Source: Lewinellaceae bacterium
Lineage (GTDB): Bacteria > Bacteroidota > Bacteroidia > Chitinophagales > Saprospiraceae
Length of the DNA stretch: 64,000 nucleotides
Reading direction: 5' to 3'
Assembly (NCBI GenBank): GCA_016708875.1
Contig: JADJFA010000011.1
Coordinates: forward strand, 1 to 64,000
Shown here: positions 37,552 to 45,562 of the stretch, one piece after another
Numbering within the stretch: position 1 is the stretch's first letter
Layout: each line of letters starts with the position of its first letter
Notes under the pieces: generated by a model
The model's input: the letters and a program-made list of their open reading frames with translations, nothing else
What the model was told of the DNA's origin: nothing
The model's database searches: none
Position numbers and translations under genes: made by a program

Positions 37552-37792
37552 GTTGCCATCCCGTCTGCCGTGGTGAATTGCTAGCTGAATTGTTCAGGTG
37601 CTGTGGATGACTGTTGATTGTTGAGTTGAGCTTTGCACAATTGTTTTGCTTCCCGAACCAAATTATCCACTTATTCGGACAAACGCCCTTAGGGGACGGG
37701 TTCCGCAAAATCAACACAAATTTTGAACACGCTCGGCATGAAGAGTAATGATAAGCAATTGGTAATCAATCCACTGTCATCCCTTAGGTTCC

Positions 37793-37800
37793 TACCTTTA
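37793..37800 (+). promoter_or_regulatory. TACCTTTA box immediately upstream of tolC-like gene
   Basis: TACCTTTA ends four bases before ATG 37805, close to the TAnnTTTG consensus. As for pssA this would give a leaderless mRNA. No clear -33 box. Confidence 0.35.
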
Positions 37801-37804
37801 CGCC

Positions 37805-39163
37805 ATGAAAAGATTGGCCTTCCTCCTACCCGTTTTCCTTTTAATAACCAAATTATCGGCGCAACCTTCCACTCCACCCATCGCCCGCCCGCTCGCATTG
37901 GGTGAAAGCATCAAGTTGGCACTCGACAACAGCGCCCAAATCAAAAAAGCCAAGATTGACCGCCAAATACTCGAACGTCGGGTAAAAGAAGCCCGAAGCG
38001 AAGGTTTTCCGCAGATTAGTGCTGGTGTGGAACTTGACTATTGGCCGTTGCTGCCTACGCAAATCATGCCTGGTGAAATTTTCAGTCTCCCGGACGGCAC
38101 TTACGTTCCTGCGCAATTCGGTCGCTCCTGGCAACTTGGTGGCAACATCACGCTCCAGCAAAACATCATAAATGAGGCTGCAAGACGCAATCTTCCAGCG
38201 CTCAGGTCAACACGGAACATCAGCGACCTGCTCATCGTCCGCTCTGAGTACGATGTGATTTTTAACACAGCCACGGTCTTTTACCAAACCCTGCAGACCG
38301 AACAATTGCTCCGCGCTGTGGATGCAAACCTCGCAAAATTAGAGGCCCTGCAAGGCATGGCCCAACTCCAACTCGACAACGGGTATGCCGTGCCAACCGA
38401 TGTGAAACGTATCCGCGTGGCGAAGACGAATCTTGAAACGCAGCGCCAAAACCTGCTCACCGGCATCAGCAGCCTGCGCCAAACCCTGCTCTTTCTTTGC
38501 GGTCTTCCGCTGGATGAAGTCCTCGACCTTAGTGCGGAAATCGGTTCTCCAGCTGCCGATTCGGCGCGTTGGCAAAGCCTTTCGCTCGACCCTTCGACCA
38601 CGACGGAAAGCCGCCTTTTGGTTCACAATCTTGAACTTCTGAATATTCAGCGCAAAAGCGCCATCGCTGAGGCATTGCCGAGCTTGAGTGCATTCGCAAC
38701 CATCTCTGCACAAGGGTTTCGATCGGACATCAATTTTTTTGACATTGATCACGAATGGTATGGCGCGGCAGGCGCCGGGGTAAAACTTAAAATCCCGATA
38801 TTCGATGGATTTCGGGTACACAACAAAGCCTGGGTGTACAAATTGGAAGCCCAAAAACTCGAAGAAGACCAGCGTCAACTGAACGAAGGAAAAACGCTCG
38901 AATTCCGGCAAGCCCGCGAACAATTAGGTACCAGCCTGCGCACCCTCCGCTCTCAAAGTGACAACGTGGCGCTCGCCCGCGAAATCACGGACAAACTGGT
39001 GCTCCAATACAAAGAAGGGGTAGCCTCTCTCACTGACCTGCTCAACGCTCAAACGGCTCTCTCCGAAGCCGAGACGAATTACTGGCAGCAGGTGTTCAGT
39101 TACAAACTGGCGGTGTTGAAATTGCTGAAAACAGCGGGGCAGCTGGAATTGCTAAAAAGTTGA
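37805..39163 (+). CDS. TolC-family outer membrane efflux protein
   Basis: Intact, 452 residues. Signal peptide MKRLAFLLPVFLLITKLSA. Two OEP repeats with the long helices of the TolC channel (LGESIKLALDNSAQIKKAKI; LYKEGVASLTDLL-like LQYKEGVASLTDLLNAQTAL) and KLKIPIFDGFRVHNK. It forms the outer-membrane exit duct for a tripartite pump or type I exporter. No periplasmic adaptor or transporter gene is adjacent, so the partner is encoded elsewhere. Confidence 0.9.
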   Translation: MKRLAFLLPVFLLITKLSAQPSTPPIARPLALGESIKLALDNSAQIKKAKIDRQILERRVKEARSEGFPQISAGVELDYWPLLPTQIMPGEIFSLPDGTYVPAQFGRSWQLGGNITLQQNIINEAARRNLPALRSTRNISDLLIVRSEYDVIFNTATVFYQTLQTEQLLRAVDANLAKLEALQGMAQLQLDNGYAVPTDVKRIRVAKTNLETQRQNLLTGISSLRQTLLFLCGLPLDEVLDLSAEIGSPAADSARWQSLSLDPSTTTESRLLVHNLELLNIQRKSAIAEALPSLSAFATISAQGFRSDINFFDIDHEWYGAAGAGVKLKIPIFDGFRVHNKAWVYKLEAQKLEEDQRQLNEGKTLEFRQAREQLGTSLRTLRSQSDNVALAREITDKLVLQYKEGVASLTDLLNAQTALSEAETNYWQQVFSYKLAVLKLLKTAGQLELLKS

Positions 39164-39238
39164 TTTTTGCCACGAATTGCACAAATTAGCACGAATTGGT
39201 CTCTATTTAGTAAAAATTGGTGCAATTAGTGGCTTTTT
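39164..39238. repeat. Inverted repeat, stop-to-stop between tolC-like gene and apaG
   Basis: GCCACGAATTGCACAAATT (39169-39187) pairs with the segment ending GTGCAATTAGTGGC (two mismatches in 19 bp). T-runs and A-runs flank it. It starts just after the tolC-like stop and ends at the apaG stop. Shares its arm word with 18752-18827. Confidence 0.82.
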
Positions 39239-39624
39239 CAATTCAACTTGCTCGGAACAATCATCCTGAACTCAGGGATTTCTGCCTCGAAAAGTGCGCC
39301 ATCCTCTTGCCGGGTCATCAGATAATTACCGCGCATTTTGCCCATTTCGGTATTCAGGTCGCAATAGGAAGCGTATTCGTATTGCTCGCCAGGGAGTAAT
39401 ATGGGTTGTTCGCCCACTACACCCTCCCCTTCCACCTCACGGACTTGCGCAGCTGCGTCAATGATAAACCAGTGACGGCGAAGCAATTGTACGGTGTGTT
39501 GGCTACCATTTTCTATGATAATGTGATAACCAAAAATATATCGCTCCTCTCGCGGATCGGAGTGATGCGGCAGATAGTTGGTCTCAACTGTGACCGTAAT
39601 GCCATTAGTGACGGCGATTTCCAT
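39238..39624 (-). CDS. apaG: ApaG protein
   Basis: Intact 128-residue immunoglobulin-fold ApaG. Conserved stretches are VTVETNYLPHHSDPREERYI, FGYHIIIENGSQHTVQLLRR and HWFIIDAAAQVREVEGEGVV GEQP pattern. GEQYEYASYCDLNTEMGKMR then gives the GxYxM-like core. Linked to cobalt/magnesium tolerance in enterobacteria; the biochemical role is uncertain. Confidence 0.92.
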   Translation of the reverse strand: MEIAVTNGITVTVETNYLPHHSDPREERYIFGYHIIIENGSQHTVQLLRRHWFIIDAAAQVREVEGEGVVGEQPILLPGEQYEYASYCDLNTEMGKMRGNYLMTRQEDGALFEAEIPEFRMIVPSKLN

Positions 39625-39664
39625 GGCGTAAAATTACAGTCTCCCTTTTTTCCATGTTGATTTA

Positions 39665-40274
39665 TTATTTCAAAATCTTGTTGTTCAAAAAATTATGTGG
39701 GAAAGTAGGCTTTGGTGGCGGCGGAACTTGCTGCTCACCCCGGCGACGAAGCAGTTCGAGTTCGAGGCTTTCAAGTCCTTTGCGCATGGCCCATTCGTGG
39801 TTGGCCGAAAAAATAGAACGCAACAGCCAGGTTAGTTTTTTCAACAAAGGCTTTTCAGCAGAAATCCGCCAATCGTAAGTCACGATGCAGTATTCCCCAT
39901 CTTGCCGAAATTTCCCAGACGCCCGTGCCCACAAAATCGCCCAAGGCACGAAGTGAAAAACCGCTCGGGAAATTGGAAGCCGTCACGCGGAAATGCCAGC
40001 CCAAGGAGTAGGGAAGCCAACCTTTGGTGTATACTTCTACCAATTTCCCGATGCCACCAGGCTGGCCTTTTTCGCGCACTTTCACGTCGAGGTAAACGGA
40101 TGGCCACCATGCTGGCAGCGCATCTACGTCTTCGAGAATGCGGTAAACCTCTTCCCGGTTGGCCCGTACGCGCCAGGTAGTCAGAAAGTTGTAAGCCTCC
40201 CTCCTACCCTCTTCAGGATTCGGGGGTGTAGCAATTTGTTCTGGAGCTTCGAGGGTATTTTCGATTGTTTGCAT
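39665..40274 (-). CDS. SRPBCC-family (START/polyketide-cyclase-like) protein (one frameshift)
   Basis: About 203 residues when joined. Helix-grip fold pattern: FLTTWRVRANREEVYRILED, ALPAWWPSVYLDVKV, GIGKLVEVYTKGWLPY and GTGVWEI. A shift near 39890 is followed by CIVTYDWRISAEKPLLKKLT and NHEWAMRKGLESLELELLRR. SRPBCC proteins bind hydrophobic ligands; no specific one is suggested. It ends 41 bp from the apaG start, on the same strand. Confidence 0.8.
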
Positions 40275-40332
40275 GATGTTTTACCGTTTTTGATGGAGCA
40301 AAGGTGCTACGACGGATTGTTCATCTGCAAGC

Positions 40333-40596
40333 TCAAACCTTGGTCAGCAGGTGGTCAAATGTTTGGATTTTTTCCTCGTTTCGATAAAAACTCAAGGCCC
40401 CACTGGGACATTTTGACACCTGTTCAATAATACGCTCGGTGTCAGCACCATTCATGTTTACCCAAGGCCGCGAGCGCGGATCGAATACAGCTGTTAATTG
40501 TGTCCAACAAAGTCTGGAATGCGCGCAAATCTTGGTTTCCAAACCACTGTGACTTCCCCATTGGGTTAAGATTTTTTTAGAACAAAACCGTGTCAA
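40333..40596 (-). CDS. Small (4Fe-4S) mono-cluster protein, YjdI-like; N-terminus uncertain
   Basis: 87 residues as read. The C-terminal two thirds match the Fer4_19/YjdI pattern: ICAHSRLCWTQLTAVFDPRS, RPWVNMNGADTERIIEQVSK and CPSGALSFY with three cysteines. The usual N-terminal NGEVTVVWKP appears in another frame just upstream (about 40545-40575), so a shift near 40543 has probably displaced the true start. Function unknown; often near stress or redox genes. Confidence 0.72.
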   Translation of the reverse strand: MTRFCSKKILTQWGSHSGLETKICAHSRLCWTQLTAVFDPRSRPWVNMNGADTERIIEQVSKCPSGALSFYRNEEKIQTFDHLLTKV

Positions 40597-40651
40597 TCCG
40601 TGTCACCGTGTTCCACGACAAACAACTTCAGACCCTGTCATTTTGAAAGGA

Positions 40652-40987
40652 TCATCCAAGAAGCGCATATTTCCCTTCCTCTTGCGCAGTTAGTGCGGCC
40701 CTGATTTCGGCAAACAAAAGGGAACTTCCATTTCCAAAATGCTGAACAATCCTGATCAAAGGGTTTTGAAACGTAAAAATAGCGCGCAATTTGGCTTCGC
40801 TCTCGGGTTCCACGCCGCCGCCAATCAACACCAAATCAAAGCGGCGCTGCTGGAATAGTTCGATGGCCTCCTCGTCGGCCAAGGTACTCGCTGCTTCCCA
40901 GTCAGGAGTGCTGTTGATGAGATGAAGCACGGAGTCCATTATTTCGGCTTGTCGTCCAATGACAAGCACCTGAATTCTGTTGAGCAT
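40652..40987 (-). CDS. Receiver-like protein lacking the phosphoacceptor Asp
   Basis: 111 residues. The alternating pattern (NRIQVLVIGRQAEIMDSVLH; EEAIELFQQRRFDLVLIGGG; LIRIVQHFGN) fits a CheY-like receiver fold. Where the phospho-accepting Asp is expected after LVLI, it has Gly-Gly-Gly. Probably a pseudo-receiver or an unrelated small Rossmann-like protein. It ends 15 bp from the pirin gene start side and may be co-transcribed with it. Confidence 0.6.
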   Translation of the reverse strand: MLNRIQVLVIGRQAEIMDSVLHLINSTPDWEAASTLADEEAIELFQQRRFDLVLIGGGVEPESEAKLRAIFTFQNPLIRIVQHFGNGSSLLFAEIRAALTAQEEGKYALLG

Positions 40988-41001
40988 AGTTGTCCTTTAA
41001 A

Positions 41002-41874
41002 TTATACCGACATCGGTACTTCCATCAAAAGCACTCTTGAATTGCTGTCGGCGGTAATGTTGATTTTATCCACTTCCCAAACACCAAAACCATCCCGACG
41101 GTTGAGTTTTTGTCCGGCGATGGTCACATCCCCTTCGAGGATGAACGCATACACTCCATTCCTTTGGTCTTTCAAAGTGTACGTTTCACTATGACCTTTA
41201 TCAAAATTACCGAGGTGAAACCAGGCGTTCTGGTGAATCCAAACCCCGGCATCGTCGGCATTTGGCGACAGGATTTGCTGAAGCTTGTTTTTGGTATCCG
41301 CCAAGGCGAGTGTGATTTGGTCGTAACGAGGGGTCACGTTTTTTTTGTTCGGGAAGACCCAGATTTGAAGGAATTTGACCAGTTTGTCTTTGTTCTTGTT
41401 GTATTCTGAATGCTGAATTCCAGTTCCTGCGCTCAATACCTGCACGTCGCCGTGGCGGATGGTGGCTACATTGCCCATGCTGTCTTTGTGTTCCAGATCT
41501 CCTTCAAGCGGGATGCTGATGATCTCCATATTATCGTGCGGGTGGGTGCCGAAACCACGTCCGGCTTCTACAGTGTCGTCATTGAGCACACGCAGCACGC
41601 CAAAGTGCATCCGCTCGGGGTTGTAATAATTGGCAAAACTGAAGCTGTGGTGCGAGTTGAGCCAGCCATGATTGGCATGGCCGCGGGTGTCGGCTTTGTG
41701 CAAAACGGTATTTGCCATGATTTTTGAATCTGTGTTTGGAATGTGATTGAAACCCAGGATGTCCAGGGGTTTGAGCTCGTCAATGTTATTGTCAATGACG
41801 GCTTTTGCTACGCCCGATGTGGCCAACGCGCCAGCACCGAGCAGACTGTTGCGGAGAAATTCTTTCCTGTTCAT
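41002..41874 (-). CDS. Pirin-family protein with Tat-like N-terminal leader
   Basis: 290 residues from ATG 41874. Bicupin pirin with metal-site motifs GFGTHPHDNMEIISI and SAGTGIQHSEYN, and the typical openings HANHGWLNSHHSFSFANYYN and MHFGVLRVLNDDTV. Unlike most pirins, which are cytosolic, it begins MNRKEFLRNSLLGAGALATS, resembling a twin-arginine leader with RK in place of RR. Some pirins have quercetinase activity; the substrate here is unknown. A Crp-type regulator gene lies upstream. Confidence 0.85.
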   Translation of the reverse strand: MNRKEFLRNSLLGAGALATSGVAKAVIDNNIDELKPLDILGFNHIPNTDSKIMANTVLHKADTRGHANHGWLNSHHSFSFANYYNPERMHFGVLRVLNDDTVEAGRGFGTHPHDNMEIISIPLEGDLEHKDSMGNVATIRHGDVQVLSAGTGIQHSEYNKNKDKLVKFLQIWVFPNKKNVTPRYDQITLALADTKNKLQQILSPNADDAGVWIHQNAWFHLGNFDKGHSETYTLKDQRNGVYAFILEGDVTIAGQKLNRRDGFGVWEVDKINITADSNSRVLLMEVPMSV

Positions 41875-41977
41875 GACCGTAATGATGTTGGATGGTGAAC
41901 AAATTTTATATTGCAAAGGTGGGGGCTTCAGTAGGCGCAACCAATAATGTAGATTAAGAAAATAAAGGGGGGATTTG

Positions 41978-42056
41978 TTTCACACAACGCCACTACGGCA
42001 CAACGCATTGGATACTTGAATCTCAATACGTTGTGTCGTAGTGGCGTTGTGTGAAA
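41978..42056. repeat. 28-bp-arm inverted repeat between pirin and Crp-type genes
   Basis: Arms 41978-42005 and 42029-42056 match with one mismatch over 28 bp around a 23-nt centre. The core word is CACAACGCCACTACGGCACA. It occupies most of the spacer between two minus-strand genes. Confidence 0.88.
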
Positions 42057-42073
42057 AAAATTTGTCCAGTACT

Positions 42074-42664
42074 TTATCTCCTATTTTTGGCCCGCATTTC
42101 CGCCCTCATTTTGCTCAAAAACTCTGGTGTTACCCCAATGTATGCCGCGATTTGTTTTTGTGGCAGATGATCAATGAGCATCGGGTAACGTTTGCAAAAC
42201 AACAAGTACCGCTCCAGGGCAGGTAAGCCGAGGTTTTCCAGGAGTCTTTGCCGGAAGCTAACGAGTGAATTTTCCAGGATAATGCGGAAAAAACGCTCAA
42301 ATTTGGGGATCTCCCGCATTAGCAGATCCCGGTCGTCAACATGAAGTAACAACACCTCTGTGTCTTCCAGGGCATCTATGAACAGTTCGCCAGGCTGTCG
42401 CGTCAACATACTGTACATATCTGCAATCCACCAGCCGGCTGGCGCAAACTGGAGTATGTGTTCGTAACCGTTTTTGTCAACGGTATAGCCGCGCAGGCAC
42501 CCTGTATTGACGAAGGCAGAATGGAGGCAAATCTCGTTTTCGCGCAGGAGCAACTGCTTGCGTTTGACCTGTTTTTCCTTCAGGAGCGAAGCGAAAAAGG
42601 CTGCTTCATCTGCTTGTAAATCAATGTGTTTGCCGACGTTGGCGAGTATGAGAGATGTTTGCAC
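42074..42664 (-). CDS. Crp/Fnr-family transcriptional regulator
   Basis: Intact, 196 residues. N-terminal cyclic-nucleotide-binding-like beta barrel (LLLRENEICLHSAFVNTGCL; GWWIADMYSMLTRQPGELFI) and a C-terminal helix-turn-helix (LPQKQIAAYIGVTPEFLSKM). No Cys cluster typical of Fnr is seen. Likely controls the neighbouring pirin gene or distant targets; the ligand is unknown. Confidence 0.88.
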   Translation of the reverse strand: MQTSLILANVGKHIDLQADEAAFFASLLKEKQVKRKQLLLRENEICLHSAFVNTGCLRGYTVDKNGYEHILQFAPAGWWIADMYSMLTRQPGELFIDALEDTEVLLLHVDDRDLLMREIPKFERFFRIILENSLVSFRQRLLENLGLPALERYLLFCKRYPMLIDHLPQKQIAAYIGVTPEFLSKMRAEMRAKNRR

Positions 42665-42728
42665 GGAATTAAAACCTTGACAATTATTACAAGACGAAGA
42701 TGTTCCTGAGTGCTAACTGCCGCTGCCT

Positions 42729-42790
42729 CCCGCCTTCGCTTTCACTCGCCTTAGCCTGCGGCTGCGGTGAGAGGCTATGGCGGGTAAAAC
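42729..42790. repeat. Dispersed CCCGCC...GGCGGGTAAAA element
   Basis: CCCGCCTTCGCTTTCACTCG through GAGGCTATGGCGGGTAAAAC. It shares its ends with the in-gene copies at 43275-43376 and the copy at 46131-46178. The ends pair as CCCGCC/GGCGGG. Located just downstream of the tocopherol-cyclase-like gene stop. Confidence 0.7.
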
Positions 42791-42799
42791 TGCTACTGC

Positions 42800-43855
42800 C
42801 TACTGTAAAATCTCCACTTTACCCGCTACTTCCAGCCCCGCATTTCTCCCCGTTCCTTCAAAAATTCGCTGCCCGTTCTCGAGCAGTTCTACCCGTAAGG
42901 TTGCTTGCAGACTTTCCTGGATTTTTCCTTTCATTTCTCCAGAGAGTGGCGTGACAAGGGTAGTACCCGCGGCTTGATTTGCCAAAATGCGCAACTCAGT
43001 TTTGGGATTTTTGAAAACCAGTTCAACTGAATCCTCTTTGATTTTCAAAAACTTTCGGGCGCCCGTATAGGTTGCAAATTTAAACAATTTATCCTCCAGC
43101 CACATCCCGCTTATAAAGCCAATAAAGTGACTACCGAGCCATGGAATATACGCCGCAGAAGCCATCATTGAGGCTCGGTCGTTGCTGTCGAAATGATTGC
43201 TCTGCATCCAAACGTAGGCGCGTGGAAACGAACTGCCCCAATCTTTTTCAATGTAGCCCTTGCCGCCGGAGAAGGTGATTGGTGGCCCTCCTTCGCTTTG
43301 GCTACGGCGGGTAAAATTGGTGATTGGTGGGTTGTTGCCCGCCTTCACCAAGGCTTCGGCGGGTAAAATTGGTGGATTTGTGCTTAAATGAAGCGCTCCC
43401 TCAAGTTGGTGGTGAAGACTGACGATGCCGTGGTTACATTCCATGAACGGCACAAAGGAATACCATCCCATAATGCCTGGAGCGCCAAGCATTTTGGGCC
43501 AGGGCGTATTGTTCTTAAAATGAATTTCGCCGGAAATGCCAGGCAAGTCGAGGACAATCTTCTCCGAAGAAAAAAAGTTGTTTCCCACAAAAACCTCAAA
43601 ACCATGCTTGGACGGCCGAAATTCAGCTGAATCAAAGCGGTGATACTCCGCTTTACAGGCCTTGCCGTCCATGACTTGTATAAAAGCGTGGCTATCTCCA
43701 TTCTCACCCATCGAAATGCCCGGAATGAAGGCCATTGCATGCTGTTCATCCGCTGATACGAGCTTGAAATACCAGCCCTCGAAGTATTGGTTCGTACGGC
43801 CCCAACCTTGAAATTGGTCGGGATTCCAGAGGGCGCGGAGTTTAGTTAGGAGCAT
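42800..43855 (-). CDS. Tocopherol-cyclase-family protein with repeat-derived insert
   Basis: Intact, 351 residues. Matches the tocopherol cyclase family: WNPDQFQGWGRTNQYFEGWY near the start, AFIPGISMGENGDSHAFIQV, GIMGWYSFVPFMECNHGIVS and YIEKDWGSSFPRAYVWMQSN. The bacterial members' reaction is unknown. Residues about 160-193 (NPPILPAEALVKAGNNPPIT and NFTRRSQSEGGPPIT) are coded by two tandem copies of a dispersed repeat and have the look of an in-frame insertion. Most relatives are shorter there (from memory of the family). Confidence 0.85.
   Translation of the reverse strand: MLLTKLRALWNPDQFQGWGRTNQYFEGWYFKLVSADEQHAMAFIPGISMGENGDSHAFIQVMDGKACKAEYHRFDSAEFRPSKHGFEVFVGNNFFSSEKIVLDLPGISGEIHFKNNTPWPKMLGAPGIMGWYSFVPFMECNHGIVSLHHQLEGALHLSTNPPILPAEALVKAGNNPPITNFTRRSQSEGGPPITFSGGKGYIEKDWGSSFPRAYVWMQSNHFDSNDRASMMASAAYIPWLGSHFIGFISGMWLEDKLFKFATYTGARKFLKIKEDSVELVFKNPKTELRILANQAAGTTLVTPLSGEMKGKIQESLQATLRVELLENGQRIFEGTGRNAGLEVAGKVEILQ
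43275..43376 (-). repeat. Two tandem repeat elements inserted in-frame in a coding gene
   Basis: Copy 1 (43275-43319) and copy 2 (43320-43376) both run from GGTGATTGGTGG to GGCGGGTAAAATT. The inner parts CTTCGCTTTGGCTACGG and CTTCACCAAGGCTTCGG are alternative forms. Same element as at 42729-42790 and 46131-46178. The reading frame is kept. Confidence 0.8.
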
Positions 43856-43880
43856 TTATTGTGTAGATTGGAAGGGTCAA

Positions 43881-43912
43881 GATTTCGACAACTTTTAAAA
43901 AGTTGTCAAATC
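43881..43912. repeat. GACAACTTTT palindrome
   Basis: GATTTCGACAACTTTT pairs with AAAAGTTGTCAAATC (one bulge). Close relative of the repeat at 55377-55408, so a second small dispersed family. Lies between coaD and the tocopherol-cyclase-like gene; the rest of that spacer shows nothing. Confidence 0.7.
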
Positions 43913-44018
43913 TCCCCTCCAAACATCAAGAAGTCAAAGTAGTTGCCTCTGTAGTTTTTCTTGACCGATGCTCGGGGCGATAGAACATTTCGGTTGCTCC
44001 AAAATTTCTAAAAAGTGT

Positions 44019-44501
44019 TCAAATCTTCAGCTTTCCCAGTGAAACCCTTATCTCTTCTGGAATAAACGGCCCCGCATCCGCGCCTCCAATGATGATCTCC
44101 CGAACAATCGTGCTGCTGATATGCGAGAACTCTGGCTGGGCGATGAGGAACACTGTCTCGATGCCGCCGCCCACAATGTGGTTAAGTTGCGAGATCGTTT
44201 TTTCGTAGTCGAAATCAGAAGAGTTGCGCAGGCCGCGCAGCAAGAATCGCGCGCCGATGCGCTGGCAGTAATGCGCGGTAAGGTTTTCGAAAGCATCCAC
44301 CCGCACACGGGGTTGATTTTCAAAGACTTGACGCAGCCATTCCATACGCTGTTCGTGCGGGAACAGGTACTTTTTGGTACTGTTGATACCTACTGCCACG
44401 ATGATCTCATCGAAGAGGGGCAAGGCCCTTCTCACCAAGTCCACATGGCCGATGGTGATAGGGTCGAATGAACCGGGAAAGACTGCGAGTTTTTTGTTCA
44501 T
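44019..44501 (-). CDS. coaD: Pantetheine-phosphate adenylyltransferase
   Basis: Intact, 160 residues from ATG 44501. Nucleotidyltransferase that makes dephospho-CoA. Motifs: AVFPGSFDPITIGHVDLVRR (TxGH), ARFLLRGLRNSSDFDYE and EFSHISSTIVREI (ISST). Divergent from the barrel-protein gene at 44578. Confidence 0.97.
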   Translation of the reverse strand: MNKKLAVFPGSFDPITIGHVDLVRRALPLFDEIIVAVGINSTKKYLFPHEQRMEWLRQVFENQPRVRVDAFENLTAHYCQRIGARFLLRGLRNSSDFDYEKTISQLNHIVGGGIETVFLIAQPEFSHISSTIVREIIIGGADAGPFIPEEIRVSLGKLKI

Positions 44502-44577
44502 TTTGTTGGCAGACAAGTTTTGAGTGGTAGTTTTGCCCCAACTTTTACTCACCACATACAAAACAATTTTACTCGTT

Positions 44578-45153
44578 ATGAAAAAACTTTTTTTCGCTTT
44601 TGCACTTGGCATTTTGGCATTTTTCAGTGCCAATCAAGCCAATGCTCAATCTTATGGCAAAGGGCAAACAGACCTGCATTTTGGCATCGGACTATTGGGC
44701 ACATTTTACGGAAGTGGCGTCAACACAATTCTCCCACCAGTCAACATCGCTTTTGAAACAGGAGTAGCAGACAATATTGGCGTCGGTGGTTTTTTAGGGT
44801 TCTCCACGGCACGGGCCAATTATAACATTTTGGGTTCAAAATACCACTGGAATTACAACTATATACTCCTGGGCGCTCGAGGTGCTTATCACTTCCGTGA
44901 ATTGCTCGAAATGGACGAAAAATGGGATCCCTATGGAGGTCTGATGTTGGGGTATTACATTGCCAATGCAACTTTCCACTCCGATGATCCCAACCTCAAT
45001 GAAGACCTTTACGATTCGCCCGTTAGCAGTTCTGTTGGTTGGTCTCTGTATGCAGGAACCCGTTACAAGCTTACCGAAAAACTTGGCGTTTATGGTGAAT
45101 TAGGTTATGGTTTTGCGGTATTTAATGTAGGCCTCCACCTAAAAGTGAAGTAA
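44578..45153 (+). CDS. Outer membrane beta-barrel protein
   Basis: Intact, 191 residues. Signal peptide MKKLFFAFALGILAFFSANQ ANAQ pattern. Short amphipathic strands follow (GQTDLHFGIGLLGTFYGSGV; NIGVGGFLGFSTARANYNIL; KLGVYGELGYGFAVFNVGLH LKVK end), as in small OmpW/OmpX-like barrels. Ends in a strong terminator shared with the converging respiratory cluster. Confidence 0.82.
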   Translation: MKKLFFAFALGILAFFSANQANAQSYGKGQTDLHFGIGLLGTFYGSGVNTILPPVNIAFETGVADNIGVGGFLGFSTARANYNILGSKYHWNYNYILLGARGAYHFRELLEMDEKWDPYGGLMLGYYIANATFHSDDPNLNEDLYDSPVSSSVGWSLYAGTRYKLTEKLGVYGELGYGFAVFNVGLHLKVK

Positions 45154-45196
45154 ATACAAGTGTCTGTTTGCAATAAGCATTGGACTTAAATTCGAA

Positions 45197-45236
45197 TAAA
45201 AAAAGGCTTGCCAAGCAATTTGGCAAGCCTTTTTTT
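45197..45236. terminator. Bidirectional intrinsic terminator
   Basis: AGGCTTGCCAA (from 45204) pairs with TTGGCAAGCCT (to 45230), flanked by seven A on the left and seven T on the right. It serves the barrel gene (+) and the end of the 18-kb respiratory cluster (-); the last T's overlap the final gene's stop. Confidence 0.92.
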
Positions 45237-45513
45237 ATTCATATCTGGCAAAATCCTCTTCCGTCATATCGGCGACTTGCTCACGCTCCTGACGGCGATT
45301 GCGCCACCACCAGTAGCCGATGGTTCCTACAAGAAGGTATGGAATTGAAAGCATGTAGAGTATGCCGTTATTAAGACCCACGGGGTCTCCCCCACCCTGT
45401 TTTAGGGCAGCTTCGGCGGCCCCTTTGCACATTGCACATTGGGCGAATTGCTCCAAGGGCAAAAGGCAAAAAGCAAGGAGCAAACCAGTGATGGTCAGGA
45501 TTTTATTTTTCAT
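45235..45513 (-). CDS. Small membrane protein with CAMCK motif, end of oxidase cluster
   Basis: 92 residues from ATG 45513. Signal-like segment MKNKILTITGLLLAFCLLPL, then QFAQCAMCKGAAEAALKQGG with a CxxC directly after the predicted cleavage site, then one membrane helix (YMLSIPYLLVGTIGYWWW) and a charged tail. The CxxC and its place in a cytochrome oxidase cluster suggest a role in copper or thiol handling during assembly. Family not firmly recognised. Confidence 0.75.
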   Translation of the reverse strand: MKNKILTITGLLLAFCLLPLEQFAQCAMCKGAAEAALKQGGGDPVGLNNGILYMLSIPYLLVGTIGYWWWRNRRQEREQVADMTEEDFARYE

Positions 45514-45562
45514 AACATCCATTGTTTGAAAGCTTGAGAACAATATCTAAATTTACTAATTT

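Noticed and set aside
41978..42056. Intrinsic terminator for the Crp-type gene
   Set aside because: On the minus strand the T-run precedes the hairpin and does not follow it.
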